From Treponema sp. (lineage in GTDB: Bacteria > Spirochaetota > Spirochaetia > Treponematales > Treponemataceae): 29,897 nucleotides of DNA. Within the stretch, counting starts at the first letter, position 1, and each line of letters opens with the position of its first letter. A program made the position numbers and the translations under genes. Under the pieces are notes generated by a model that was not told the DNA's origin, ran no database searches, and worked only from the letters and a program-made list of their open reading frames with translations. Positions 7,718 to 14,362 of this stretch are shown here, piece after piece. The stretch covers positions 1 to 29,897 of the forward strand of contig JAEDJA010000031.1 of NCBI GenBank assembly GCA_016296575.1, in the 5' to 3' direction.

Positions 7718-7953
7718 AGTAATTCTTCCTTTCTAAAGTGGTCAAATTCGACCACTTTAAAATCAGGATTGTGTATCATTTCCCAAGTGCCCAAAAACTC
7801 AATTGTATATCTGTTACGAAGCCAATTTTTTATAACATCAGCAGCTCTTGCATCATTCTCTTTTGCCCCTGCCATATCGGTAAGGCTTATATAATCATGT
7901 TCTTCAATATTTACAACGGTTATTTCCGTATTTTGTACTTTTATTTTTGCCAT
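7702..7953 (-). pseudogene. Truncated KilA-N paralogue (N-terminal part only)
   Basis: The 83 residues align with the first 75 or so residues of the next gene: DVIKNWLRNRYTIEFLGTWE against DVVKNWLRSKNTLEYLGLWE, and FKVVEFDHF against FKGVEFDPL. After FDHF the similarity ends and the frame stops nine residues on (stop at 7702). It has a good ribosome-binding site (AAGGAG, start 7953). It looks like a tandem duplicate that lost its C-terminal part. It could still make a small DNA-binding protein or act as a translational coupler for the overlapping full-length gene. Confidence 0.7.
7734..7759 (-). promoter_or_regulatory. 10 bp hairpin just upstream of the KilA-N ribosome-binding site
   Basis: TAAAGTGGTC (7734-7743) and GACCACTTTA (7750-7759) pair around a six-base loop. 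The stem ends a few bases before the AAAGGAAG ribosome-binding site of the downstream KilA-N gene and lies inside the 3' end of the short paralogue. It could modulate translation of the second gene or serve as a protein-binding dyad. It may also simply reflect the VVEFDHF codons. Confidence 0.5.
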
Positions 7954-8001
7954 TATCAGTTTTTCTCCTTCAAAAGTGTGACAAGCCGTCGCAGTTTTTT
8001 A

Positions 8002-9591
8002 TTATCCCTCAATCTCAGCGATTATCTTGTCGATTTCTGCACGGAGTTTATTTTCTTTCTCTACAATCTCTGCAATCTGAGCATTCAGAACTTTAATATC
8101 AATTACTTCTCTTGTGTCCTCGGCTTCAACATAACTTGAAACAGAAAGATTGTATTCGTTCGCTGCAATTTCATCGTTATTTACCAGACGGCTTACATAA
8201 TCAATTTGGTCTTTGCGTTCAGTAAAGACTTTGAGGATGTTTTCAATATTTTCTTCTGTAAGCTTGTTTGAATTTGTTACCTTTACACATTCTTTTGATG
8301 CATCAATAAAAAGAGTTTTGCTTTCTGCTTTACCTTTCTTCAAAACCATGATGCAGGTTGCAATGGAAGTTCCAAAGAAAAGATTGTCAGGAAGCTGAAT
8401 AATACAGTCGATGTAGTTGTTATCAATAAGATATTTGCGGATTTTCTGCTCAGCTCCACCACGGTACATAATGCCAGGGAAACAAACGATGGCCGCAGTT
8501 CCGTTAGTTGCAAGCCAAGAAAGTGAATGCATTATAAAAGCAAGGTCTGCTTTTCCCTTTGGAGCTAAGACACCCGCAGGACTAAATCTCTGGTCGTTTA
8601 TAAGGATTGGATTATCATCACCTTCCCATTTGATAGAATAAGGCGGATTAGAAACAATTGCTTCAAAAGGCTCATCATCCCAATGTTTTGGATCTATGAG
8701 TGTATCGCCAAGCTTAATATTGAACTTGTCATAACTTACATCATGCAGGAACATATTGATACGGCAAAGGTTGTAAGTGGTGATGTTGATTTCCTGCCCG
8801 TAGAATCCAAGTCTAACATTATCGCTACCCAAGATTTTTGCAAACTTCAAAAGAAGCGAACCAGAGCCACAGGCAGGGTCATAGACTTTGTTTACTGTCT
8901 TTTTAGTGCTTCCGTCACTGTTTACAAGGGTAATTTTTGTAAGAAGCTCAGAAACTTCCTGGGGAGTATAATACTCACCACCACTCTTTCCGGCATTGGA
9001 AGCATACATGCCCATAAGGTATTCGTAAGCATCGCCAAAAGCATCGATTGAATTGTCTGTATAATTGCCGTTACCCAAATTCATGCTGTTTATGCCGTTC
9101 ATCAGCTTTACAAGCATTTCATTTCTTTTTGTAACGGTTGCACCAAGCTTGTTTGAGTTTACATCAATATCATCGAACAGGCCTTTGAAGTCGTCTTCGC
9201 TGTCAGTTCCAAGAGCTGAGCCTTCAATTTCCTTGAAGATTTTTTCCAGCTTTTCGTTCAGGTCTGTATTATCTTTATTTGCTTTTTCAAGTACATTGCA
9301 AAAAAGTTGAGAAGGAAGGATAAAGAATCCTTTTTCTTTTACAATATCGTCTTTTGCTGTCTCTGCTTCTTTGTCAGAAAGTTTTGAATAATGGAAATCT
9401 TTGTTTCCTGCTTCCCATTCACCTTTTGAAATATAATGGTCTAAGTTTTCAGAAATATATCTGTAAAAGAGCATTCCAAGCACGTACTGCTTAAAATCCC
9501 ATCCGTCTACGCTTCCACGAAGGTCGTTTGCAATTCCCCAGATTGTACGGTGAAGCTCTGCCCGTTCAGTCTCTTTTTTGTTGTCTGCCAT
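8002..9591 (-). CDS. hsdM: Type I DNA methyltransferase subunit HsdM (N6-adenine)
   Basis: HsdM transfers methyl from S-adenosylmethionine to adenine at the site chosen by HsdS. From the chosen start the protein has 529 residues, normal for the EcoR124-like group. The N-terminal helical domain contains WGIANDLRGSVDGWDFKQYV. Then come GEYYTPQEV, SAM-binding motif I DPACGSGSLL (238-247) and catalytic motif IV NPPY (315-318). A coiled-coil tail (about 490-529) would contact HsdS. An ATG nine bases upstream (9600) is possible, but AGGA is better spaced for the ATG at 9591. It is the first gene of the island, so methylase is made before the other subunits. The gap to the KilA-N fragment is about 48 bp. 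Confidence 0.96.
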   Translation of the reverse strand: MADNKKETERAELHRTIWGIANDLRGSVDGWDFKQYVLGMLFYRYISENLDHYISKGEWEAGNKDFHYSKLSDKEAETAKDDIVKEKGFFILPSQLFCNVLEKANKDNTDLNEKLEKIFKEIEGSALGTDSEDDFKGLFDDIDVNSNKLGATVTKRNEMLVKLMNGINSMNLGNGNYTDNSIDAFGDAYEYLMGMYASNAGKSGGEYYTPQEVSELLTKITLVNSDGSTKKTVNKVYDPACGSGSLLLKFAKILGSDNVRLGFYGQEINITTYNLCRINMFLHDVSYDKFNIKLGDTLIDPKHWDDEPFEAIVSNPPYSIKWEGDDNPILINDQRFSPAGVLAPKGKADLAFIMHSLSWLATNGTAAIVCFPGIMYRGGAEQKIRKYLIDNNYIDCIIQLPDNLFFGTSIATCIMVLKKGKAESKTLFIDASKECVKVTNSNKLTEENIENILKVFTERKDQIDYVSRLVNNDEIAANEYNLSVSSYVEAEDTREVIDIKVLNAQIAEIVEKENKLRAEIDKIIAEIEG

Positions 9592-9627
9592 TTCTATCAT
9601 CCTACTAGAGAATTATATATCCCTTTT

Positions 9628-9677
9628 GTGTCAAAGAATGACACTATATAAATAATTATAGCACAGAAATTGACACT
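9628..9677 (-). promoter_or_regulatory. hsdM operon promoter (extended -10) with AGTGTCA operator-like boxes
   Basis: On the minus strand TGCTATAAT (hexamer 9655-9660, plus strand ATTATA) is a perfect extended -10; the -35 is weak. A dyad GTGTCA-N5-TGACAC (9628-9644) sits just after the expected transcription start near 9648. A further AGTGTCA (9671-9677) lies upstream of the -10, and its spacing to the AGTGTCA in the dyad (9639-9645) is exactly 32 bp. The boxes flank the -10, as expected for a repressor site. The binding protein is unknown; the KilA-N proteins are candidates. Confidence 0.65.
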
Positions 9678-9747
9678 TTCTAGAGATTTGCTTAGGAAAT
9701 AATTAGAGCGTTTCTACCGCTTTTTACAGTCTTCCTTCAATATAAAA

Positions 9748-9793
9748 AAAATGGAAACTTTCCGACTGAGTTTTTGCAGAAAGCTTCCATTTT
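9748..9793 (-). terminator. Rho-independent terminator after the DUF4867-like gene
   Basis: AAAATGGAAACTTTC (9748-9762) pairs with GAAAGCTTCCATTTT (9779-9793) with one mismatch and a 16-base loop. On the minus strand the stem is followed by a T run (the A run at 9744-9751), so it ends the transcript of the 9824-10471 gene and insulates the restriction operon. Confidence 0.85.
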
Positions 9794-9823
9794 AATTACG
9801 ATATTCTGTTTATCAGAATCAGC

Positions 9824-10471
9824 TTAGTTTTTTGTAAGATCCAGGTTTGCACCTACGAGACCAACAAAAGCACCTGATTTTGCTTCAGTTGTATCTGGGT
9901 GAGCAATGAGCCATTTGTTGCGTGCCCAAAGAAGTTTGTCTTCGAAATCTTTTTCTTTGAGTTCTGGTTTTGCTGTGTTAGTGTCTTTTGGAAGAATGAT
10001 GATTACGCGGAATCCTTCTTTGCTAACTTCACCGTTTTTAACTCCGTTACATGGAGCATAGTGGAGAGTAGTTTCGTAAATCTGAACAACTGTTCCAGCT
10101 GGTACCAGGAAGCATTCTACGGCATTTGTAGAAAGTTTTCCATTTTTTACTGACTGAAGTGGAGCCAGCATAAGAACAACGTCCGTTGTTGGAATGTTGA
10201 TTTCACTTCCGCGGTGCCATTCAAGACAGTTCAATTTTGTGTTGTTACCGTTACAGTAACCAATCTGAACTGGCATTCCACCGTAAGCGTTTGTTGAGAA
10301 GTCAGCAGCAGAAATTGCTTCCAGATCTACATCACCTGGTTCATAGATTACTGCATTTGCTGGGCATTCTGTTTTTTCTTCAAGTTTTTTCAACAATGCA
10401 GATACATCGTATCCCTGAAGAACTTTTCCGTATTTGTCAAAAGAGTGGCTGAATACTGATTTAATTTTCAT
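9824..10471 (-). CDS. DUF4867-like cupin protein
   Basis: This 215-residue soluble protein has no signal peptide. Features include EWHRGSEINIPTTDVVLMLA, a beta-rich middle with FLVPAGTVVQIYETTLHYAP (cupin-like, with H and E residues that could bind a metal), then a helical C-terminus with WARNKWLIAHPDT. I recognise it as similar to DUF4867 proteins, which are often found near carbohydrate genes; no reaction is established. AGGAG lies nine bases before the ATG at 10471. It is a single-gene unit with its own promoter (TTGACA, 16 bp, TAGACT) and terminator. Its -35 overlaps that of rsmI on the other strand. The family call is from memory of the pattern, so moderate. Confidence 0.65.
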   Translation of the reverse strand: MKIKSVFSHSFDKYGKVLQGYDVSALLKKLEEKTECPANAVIYEPGDVDLEAISAADFSTNAYGGMPVQIGYCNGNNTKLNCLEWHRGSEINIPTTDVVLMLAPLQSVKNGKLSTNAVECFLVPAGTVVQIYETTLHYAPCNGVKNGEVSKEGFRVIIILPKDTNTAKPELKEKDFEDKLLWARNKWLIAHPDTTEAKSGAFVGLVGANLDLTKN

Positions 10472-10515
10472 GATTTATATCTCCTAAATGGGGGAAAATC
10501 CCTTAATTATGTTTA

Positions 10516-10565
10516 AGTCTATCTTATATATTGCAGTTGTCAAGGGGGAATTTTACCTATATAAT
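10516..10565. promoter_or_regulatory. Divergent promoters with a shared -35 region (cupin gene and rsmI)
   Basis: Plus strand: TTGTCA (10537-10542), 17 bp, TATAAT (10560-10565), for rsmI. Minus strand: TTGACA (10543-10538), 16 bp, TAGACT (10521-10516), for the cupin gene. The two -35 hexamers overlap by five bases, so polymerase probably cannot occupy both at once. Confidence 0.7.
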
Positions 10566-10571
10566 ATAATC

Positions 10572-11282
10572 GTGGCAGAACTATACATTGTTGGAACACC
10601 TATTGGTAATTTAGGTGACATTACTTACCGCGCAGTTGAAACACTTAAAAATGTTGATGCAATTGCCTGTGAAGATACACGACACACACTCCAGCTGTTA
10701 AATCATCTGGAAATCAAAAAACCTTTGATTTCGTGCCGTGCCCAGAATGAAAGAACTGCCAGCGAAAAAATTGTTGACCTTCTTCGTGAAGGAAAATCCG
10801 TAGCTTACGCCAGTGATGCGGGAACACCAGGAATCAGTGATCCTGGGGCAGTTCTTTGCGATTGTGTCCGTGAAGCAGGATTTAAAATTGTACCAATTCC
10901 AGGACCAAGTGCCTTTGCTACTTTGGTAAGCGCTGCTGGATCTGGTGGAAAGACCCTGATTTTTGAAGGCTTCCTTTCGGTAAAACCGGGAAAACGCCGT
11001 TCAAGACTTCGGGAGCTTCTGGCAACGGGAGACGCTGTAATTGTTTACGAATCTCCGTTCAGAATTGTTAAACTTCTAACTGATATTGCCGATATTGATA
11101 GTAAGCGGCGGATAGTTGTAGGAAGGGAACTAACTAAACTCCATGAGGAGATTGTTAGCGGGTCAGCCGAAGAGTTGCGGGACGATTTTGCAGGACGCTC
11201 CAGTATAAAAGGAGAGTTCGCACTTTTTATCTCCGGAACTAAAAATACTATTCAGAATTCTGATGAATCTGCCGATAATTAA
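10572..11282 (+). CDS. rsmI: 16S rRNA (cytidine-1402 2'-O) methyltransferase RsmI
   Basis: RsmI methylates the ribose of C1402 in the ribosomal P site. The protein starts LYIVGTPIGNLGDITYRA after V/M-A-E and contains EDTRHT, SDAGTPGISDPG and PIPGPSA, the signature blocks of the tetrapyrrole-methylase-like family. From the GTG at 10572 it has 236 residues and lacks the extra C-terminal domain of the E. coli protein, as in many bacteria. A longer frame from 10488 exists, but it would cross the promoter and adds no conserved sequence. The predicted transcription start falls on the GTG, so the mRNA may be leaderless. It is followed by flgM 21 bp later. Confidence 0.92.
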   Translation: MAELYIVGTPIGNLGDITYRAVETLKNVDAIACEDTRHTLQLLNHLEIKKPLISCRAQNERTASEKIVDLLREGKSVAYASDAGTPGISDPGAVLCDCVREAGFKIVPIPGPSAFATLVSAAGSGGKTLIFEGFLSVKPGKRRSRLRELLATGDAVIVYESPFRIVKLLTDIADIDSKRRIVVGRELTKLHEEIVSGSAEELRDDFAGRSSIKGEFALFISGTKNTIQNSDESADN

Positions 11283-11303
11283 AAGGTAGAGGGGTAGGAC
11301 GAT

Positions 11304-11591
11304 ATGATGATTGATAAAATTGGTGGAATTAATCCTCTGAACAACGTGCAGAATACTCGAAAAACAGCAAACGTTTCTAAGCCAGTTTTTGAAGCTGATG
11401 AAGTTTCAGTTTCACCTGAAGCAATGGCTAAAGCTGAAGAGTATTACCTTTCAAAAGTAGCTGCCGAAACACCGGATGTTCGTGCTGACCGTGTAGCTGA
11501 AGTGAAAGCAAAAATCAAAGATCCGTCATATTTGAATGACGCTGTTATTAAATCTGCAGCTGAAGGAATTATGGCAAGTTTTGGTCTCTAA
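11304..11591 (+). CDS. flgM: FlgM-like anti-sigma-28 factor
   Basis: In flagellated bacteria FlgM binds sigma-28 (FliA) until the hook is complete and is then exported, releasing late flagellar and chemotaxis genes. The 95-residue protein has a disordered N-terminus with DEVSVSPEAM and a C-terminal sigma-binding helix pair, RADRVAEVKAKIKDPSYLND and a tail with KSAAEGIMASFGL, typical of the family. Two adjacent ATG codons (11304, 11307) follow a purine-rich GGGGTAGGA. It shares a transcript with rsmI and is followed by a terminator. Spirochaete periplasmic flagella would need it. The small size leaves some doubt. Confidence 0.85.
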   Translation: MMIDKIGGINPLNNVQNTRKTANVSKPVFEADEVSVSPEAMAKAEEYYLSKVAAETPDVRADRVAEVKAKIKDPSYLNDAVIKSAAEGIMASFGL

Positions 11592-11636
11592 ACCAAATCC
11601 CTGATTCAAACTAAAATTCAAATTAATGTAGAAAAG

Positions 11637-11663
11637 GGCGGAACTATGTTTCCGTCTTTTTTT
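11637..11663 (+). terminator. Rho-independent terminator after flgM
   Basis: GGCGGAAC (11637-11644) pairs with GTTTCCGTC (11648-11656), with one bulge, around a three-base loop and is followed by seven T residues (11657-11663). The next gene's ribosome-binding site (GGAG at 11667) begins right after it, so that gene needs read-through or a promoter inside this stretch. Confidence 0.8.
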
Positions 11664-11676
11664 ATTGGAGAAAAAA

Positions 11677-12825
11677 ATGTCTGACTTTATTTTCCGTATG
11701 TCACCTAATATCATTCTTGGAAGTTATTCACTGAGCCGCCTTGGACAGATGGCTTTGGAATATGGTACCCGCTATCTTGTCATTATGGATCCTATTCTTA
11801 CCGATCTTAATCTGGCCGAAAAAGTAACCAATTCTCTGGATGAACGAAAAATTGACTGCATCAAATACGGAGAACTGACAGAAGGTTCATCAACAAAAAC
11901 TATTGAAATAGCACTTTCGCTGGCAAGGGAAGGTCATGTTCACGGGGTAATTGCAGTTGGTGGAAAAAAAGCTCTGAATATTGGTCGTGCAGTTGCCGCT
12001 TTCTACAATGAAATTCATGATCTTTACAGTTTTGTTGATGGAGCCACCCCAAATACAACTCCTCTTCCATGTATCTGTGTTCCTTCAACCTACACATATC
12101 CTTTTGTATTTACAAATGAAATTCCGGTAAAAGATGCCCGTTCCAATCGACAGGTTATTCTTAAAGTTCAGCCGAATATCTGCCGTCTGTGTCTTGTTGA
12201 TCCAAACATGATGCTCACATTTACAAAGAATCAGAAAATGGCCATCAGTCTGGAAACTATTGCCATGGCTATGGAAGCTTATCTTTCACAAAAAGCCACT
12301 TTCTTTAGTGATATGTTTGTTGAAAAGGCAATGCAGCTTATTTCGTACGGAATGGACGGTTCTCCAACTTTAGAGGTAACAACACCGGAAGAAGTTTTGC
12401 TCACTCAGGCAGGATGCATGGCTTCAGTTGCCGCAGCATCAAGTTCTTTGGGAGTTGGAAGTCTTTTGTCACTTACAATCAATGCTCGAAATCGTCTTTC
12501 AAAGCCTTTAATCTCATCAATTCTTCTGCCTTATATAATTGAAGATGCCATGAAATACAAGGTGGATCGTCTCGATAAACTAGCTCACATTCTCCGTTAT
12601 GCAGATGAAGATACTCACGGTGAAGAAGCTGCCCAGGCCTTTGCCGAAAATGTAAGACAGCGCCTGGCTCAAGAAAATATGCCTGCCCGTCTGAAAGATC
12701 TTCAGCTTACAATGGAACAGCTTGCTCTTTGTGCAGAGGATGCAGGTCAGATTGAAATTGTAAACAAACTGCCTAGAAGCATGACAAGCGACGATCTGTT
12801 CGAAATCATTAAGACAGCATACTAA
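11677..12825 (+). CDS. Iron-type alcohol dehydrogenase fold protein lacking the metal ligands
   Basis: The 382-residue length and overall pattern match group III (Fe-dependent) alcohol dehydrogenases: EAYLS after the first ligand region and SSILLPYIIEDA near the last. Functional positions are changed. The four family metal ligands D, H, H, H align with E193, M197, S262 and K276. The nucleotide loop GGGSxxD reads GGKKALN (95-101). It is therefore unlikely to be a normal metal-dependent dehydrogenase and may be a structural or regulatory pseudoenzyme. The ATG at 11677 has GGAG seven bases upstream. It is 32 bp ahead of the SpoU methyltransferase gene and probably co-transcribed. No frameshift is seen, so it appears to be maintained. 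Confidence 0.8.
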   Translation: MSDFIFRMSPNIILGSYSLSRLGQMALEYGTRYLVIMDPILTDLNLAEKVTNSLDERKIDCIKYGELTEGSSTKTIEIALSLAREGHVHGVIAVGGKKALNIGRAVAAFYNEIHDLYSFVDGATPNTTPLPCICVPSTYTYPFVFTNEIPVKDARSNRQVILKVQPNICRLCLVDPNMMLTFTKNQKMAISLETIAMAMEAYLSQKATFFSDMFVEKAMQLISYGMDGSPTLEVTTPEEVLLTQAGCMASVAAASSSLGVGSLLSLTINARNRLSKPLISSILLPYIIEDAMKYKVDRLDKLAHILRYADEDTHGEEAAQAFAENVRQRLAQENMPARLKDLQLTMEQLALCAEDAGQIEIVNKLPRSMTSDDLFEIIKTAY

Positions 12826-12857
12826 AATTCAAACGATTCATTGCAGGAGACATTGCT

Positions 12858-13700
12858 TTGATAGATCCACGGAAGCTTTTCCAGCTGGAAGGCGGTCAGA
12901 AACGACGAAAACTGGCTCTTACTTTCGGTGCACTGGAACGGGATATTAACGGCATGGCAGAAAAAGGAATGGAATACACTTTTACTTCCATGACCCGTGC
13001 CGACTACACAAAAGAAATTACAAAAATCCTTTTAAAGGATCCAAAACTTACTCCAAAAGCAGCAGAAGAACTGGAATCACTGCTCAAAGCTGAACCCTTT
13101 GATGAACTGGCCTTATGCAACCGGGCTCGTCATCATCTTCTGGCAATTATTGGCACTTTTCCTGCCGAATGGGACTTGATCATTGCACCTCATGCTTCTC
13201 CAACCGACGAAAATGGTGTTGTAATCAAGCGGGATTTTTTTCCTGGTGTATGCGTGTATGCCGAAGACATCCGTTCACCATTTAACATTGGTTCTATTTT
13301 CCGTACTGCAGAAGGAATGGGGGCCGACAAAGTATACATTTCACCTTTCTGCATTGACCCCGAACAACCCAGGGCTGTAAGAAGCGGAATGGGCTGTATC
13401 GAAACCATGGGCTGGGAACGACTTTCACTTGAAGAACTACCTGAAGATCTGCCTGTATTTGCACTGGAAACAGGCGGTACACCAATAGATGAATTTGTTT
13501 TTCCGGAAAAAGGAATTTGTGTAATTGGATCAGAAGAGCTGGGTGTAAGTCCGCAGGCACTGAAACGATGCACTTACGGAACTGTTACTATCCCTATGAA
13601 AGGATTAAAGGCCTCCCTGAATGTTGGTGTAGCCTTTGGAATATTGATGGAAAAATGGTGCGAAAGTTTGCGTTCAAAAGCTTCCACACCTCAAAAATAA
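12858..13700 (+). CDS. TrmH/SpoU family RNA 2'-O-methyltransferase
   Basis: SpoU enzymes methylate ribose 2'-OH in tRNA or rRNA using a knotted SPOUT fold. All three motifs are visible: NIGSIFRTAEGMGADKVYI (motif 1, with the catalytic R), VIGSEELGVSP (motif 2) and IPMKGLKASLNVGVAFGI (motif 3). The extra 125 residues at the N-terminus, with RADYTKEITKILLKDPK, are not assigned and may bind RNA. The start is a TTG at 12858, supported by CAGGAGA seven bases upstream. The substrate cannot be told from sequence. It ends 14 bp from the convergent toxin gene. Confidence 0.88.
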   Translation: MIDPRKLFQLEGGQKRRKLALTFGALERDINGMAEKGMEYTFTSMTRADYTKEITKILLKDPKLTPKAAEELESLLKAEPFDELALCNRARHHLLAIIGTFPAEWDLIIAPHASPTDENGVVIKRDFFPGVCVYAEDIRSPFNIGSIFRTAEGMGADKVYISPFCIDPEQPRAVRSGMGCIETMGWERLSLEELPEDLPVFALETGGTPIDEFVFPEKGICVIGSEELGVSPQALKRCTYGTVTIPMKGLKASLNVGVAFGILMEKWCESLRSKASTPQK

Positions 13701-13714
13701 TCTGGTTCAGGAAA

Positions 13715-13990
13715 TTACATCATTACCAGGACTCTGGCTACGTAAACTACCTTTGTTTCTTTATTAAAACCAAAGAAAACACCAAAACAAGATGCTTTCA
13801 TGAAGCGAACACCTTTTGAAACCCAAGGTTCTTCTTCGTAAAACGGATAACGTTCAGGCAGATTTTCAAGTCCCTTTATATGAGTTTCAAGTTCTGCCAG
13901 GGCTACCGGTTTAGTTCCGCGGAAAGCTTTGAAAATGGTTTCCAGGTCTTTTTCAGCCTGTGCTGAAAGTTTTACTGTATATTTAATCAT
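13715..13990 (-). CDS. RelE/ParE-family toxin
   Basis: This 91-residue protein opens IKYTVKLSAQAEKDLETIF and ends with VFFGFNKETKVVYVARVLVM, the alpha-alpha-beta-beta-beta pattern of RelE/ParE toxins. RelE members cut mRNA on the ribosome; ParE members poison gyrase. Which applies is unclear. It follows the antitoxin gene by 14 bp on the same strand and has only a weak ribosome-binding site (ACGGAA), which would keep its output below the antitoxin's. It is slightly short at the C-terminus compared with many relatives, but no key residue is obviously missing. Confidence 0.85.
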   Translation of the reverse strand: MIKYTVKLSAQAEKDLETIFKAFRGTKPVALAELETHIKGLENLPERYPFYEEEPWVSKGVRFMKASCFGVFFGFNKETKVVYVARVLVMM

Positions 13991-14004
13991 ACTGTTTTCC
14001 GTTA

Positions 14005-14301
14005 TTAGCTGTGCAGCTGGGCAAAGATGGAGCCTGCTGGAATTGTACGGCCTTCTTTAATATCATCCAGACCTTTATTCAGTTCATCTTGGAACTGTGC
14101 TTCAGTCATTGGATCAACTTTTACGTTTTCTTCAGGAAGTTTAAGGCTGAATGGAATACCGCGGTTCAGAATAATCTGTTTGTACAGAAGAGTAATAACT
14201 CCAGAAGCGGTAAGTCCCAGAGAATCAATAATCATTTCGGCTTCTGATTTAAGTTCAGGATCAATTCTGCAGTTTATGCTTACAGTCTTTGCTTTAGCCA
14301 T
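14005..14301 (-). CDS. RelB/DinJ-family antitoxin
   Basis: The 98-residue protein from the ATG at 14301 has the ribbon-helix-helix DNA-binding N-terminus VSINCRIDPELKSEAEMIID, then GLTASGVITLLYKQIILNRG, typical of RelB/DinJ. The C-terminal half, ending GRTIPAGSIFAQLH, would wrap the toxin. GGGGG lies six bases before the start; a longer frame from 14313 would place that GGGGG inside the coding region. It precedes the toxin gene and is probably autoregulated from the promoter at 14334-14362. Confidence 0.87.
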   Translation of the reverse strand: MAKAKTVSINCRIDPELKSEAEMIIDSLGLTASGVITLLYKQIILNRGIPFSLKLPEENVKVDPMTEAQFQDELNKGLDDIKEGRTIPAGSIFAQLHS

Positions 14302-14333
14302 GATAGCCCCCAATATGTGGAAAATATTTATTA

Positions 14334-14362
14334 ATTATAAACCCATTAGCCCAGTTTTTCCA
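14334..14362 (-). promoter_or_regulatory. Promoter of the toxin-antitoxin pair
   Basis: On the minus strand TGGAAA (14362-14357), 17 bp, TATAAT (14339-14334) precedes the antitoxin start by about 33 bp. The -35 lies inside the 3' end of the antiporter gene, which stops at 14346, so the TA pair can be expressed independently of its upstream neighbour. Confidence 0.6.

Noticed and set aside
8213..9310. Plus-strand frames of 61-122 codons opposite hsdM
   Set aside because: They are antisense shadows of a strongly conserved gene, with no family resemblance or ribosome-binding sites.
10488..10571. Longer N-terminus for RsmI from the ATG at 10488
   Set aside because: It would place the promoter inside the coding region, has no ribosome-binding site, and adds residues absent from the family.
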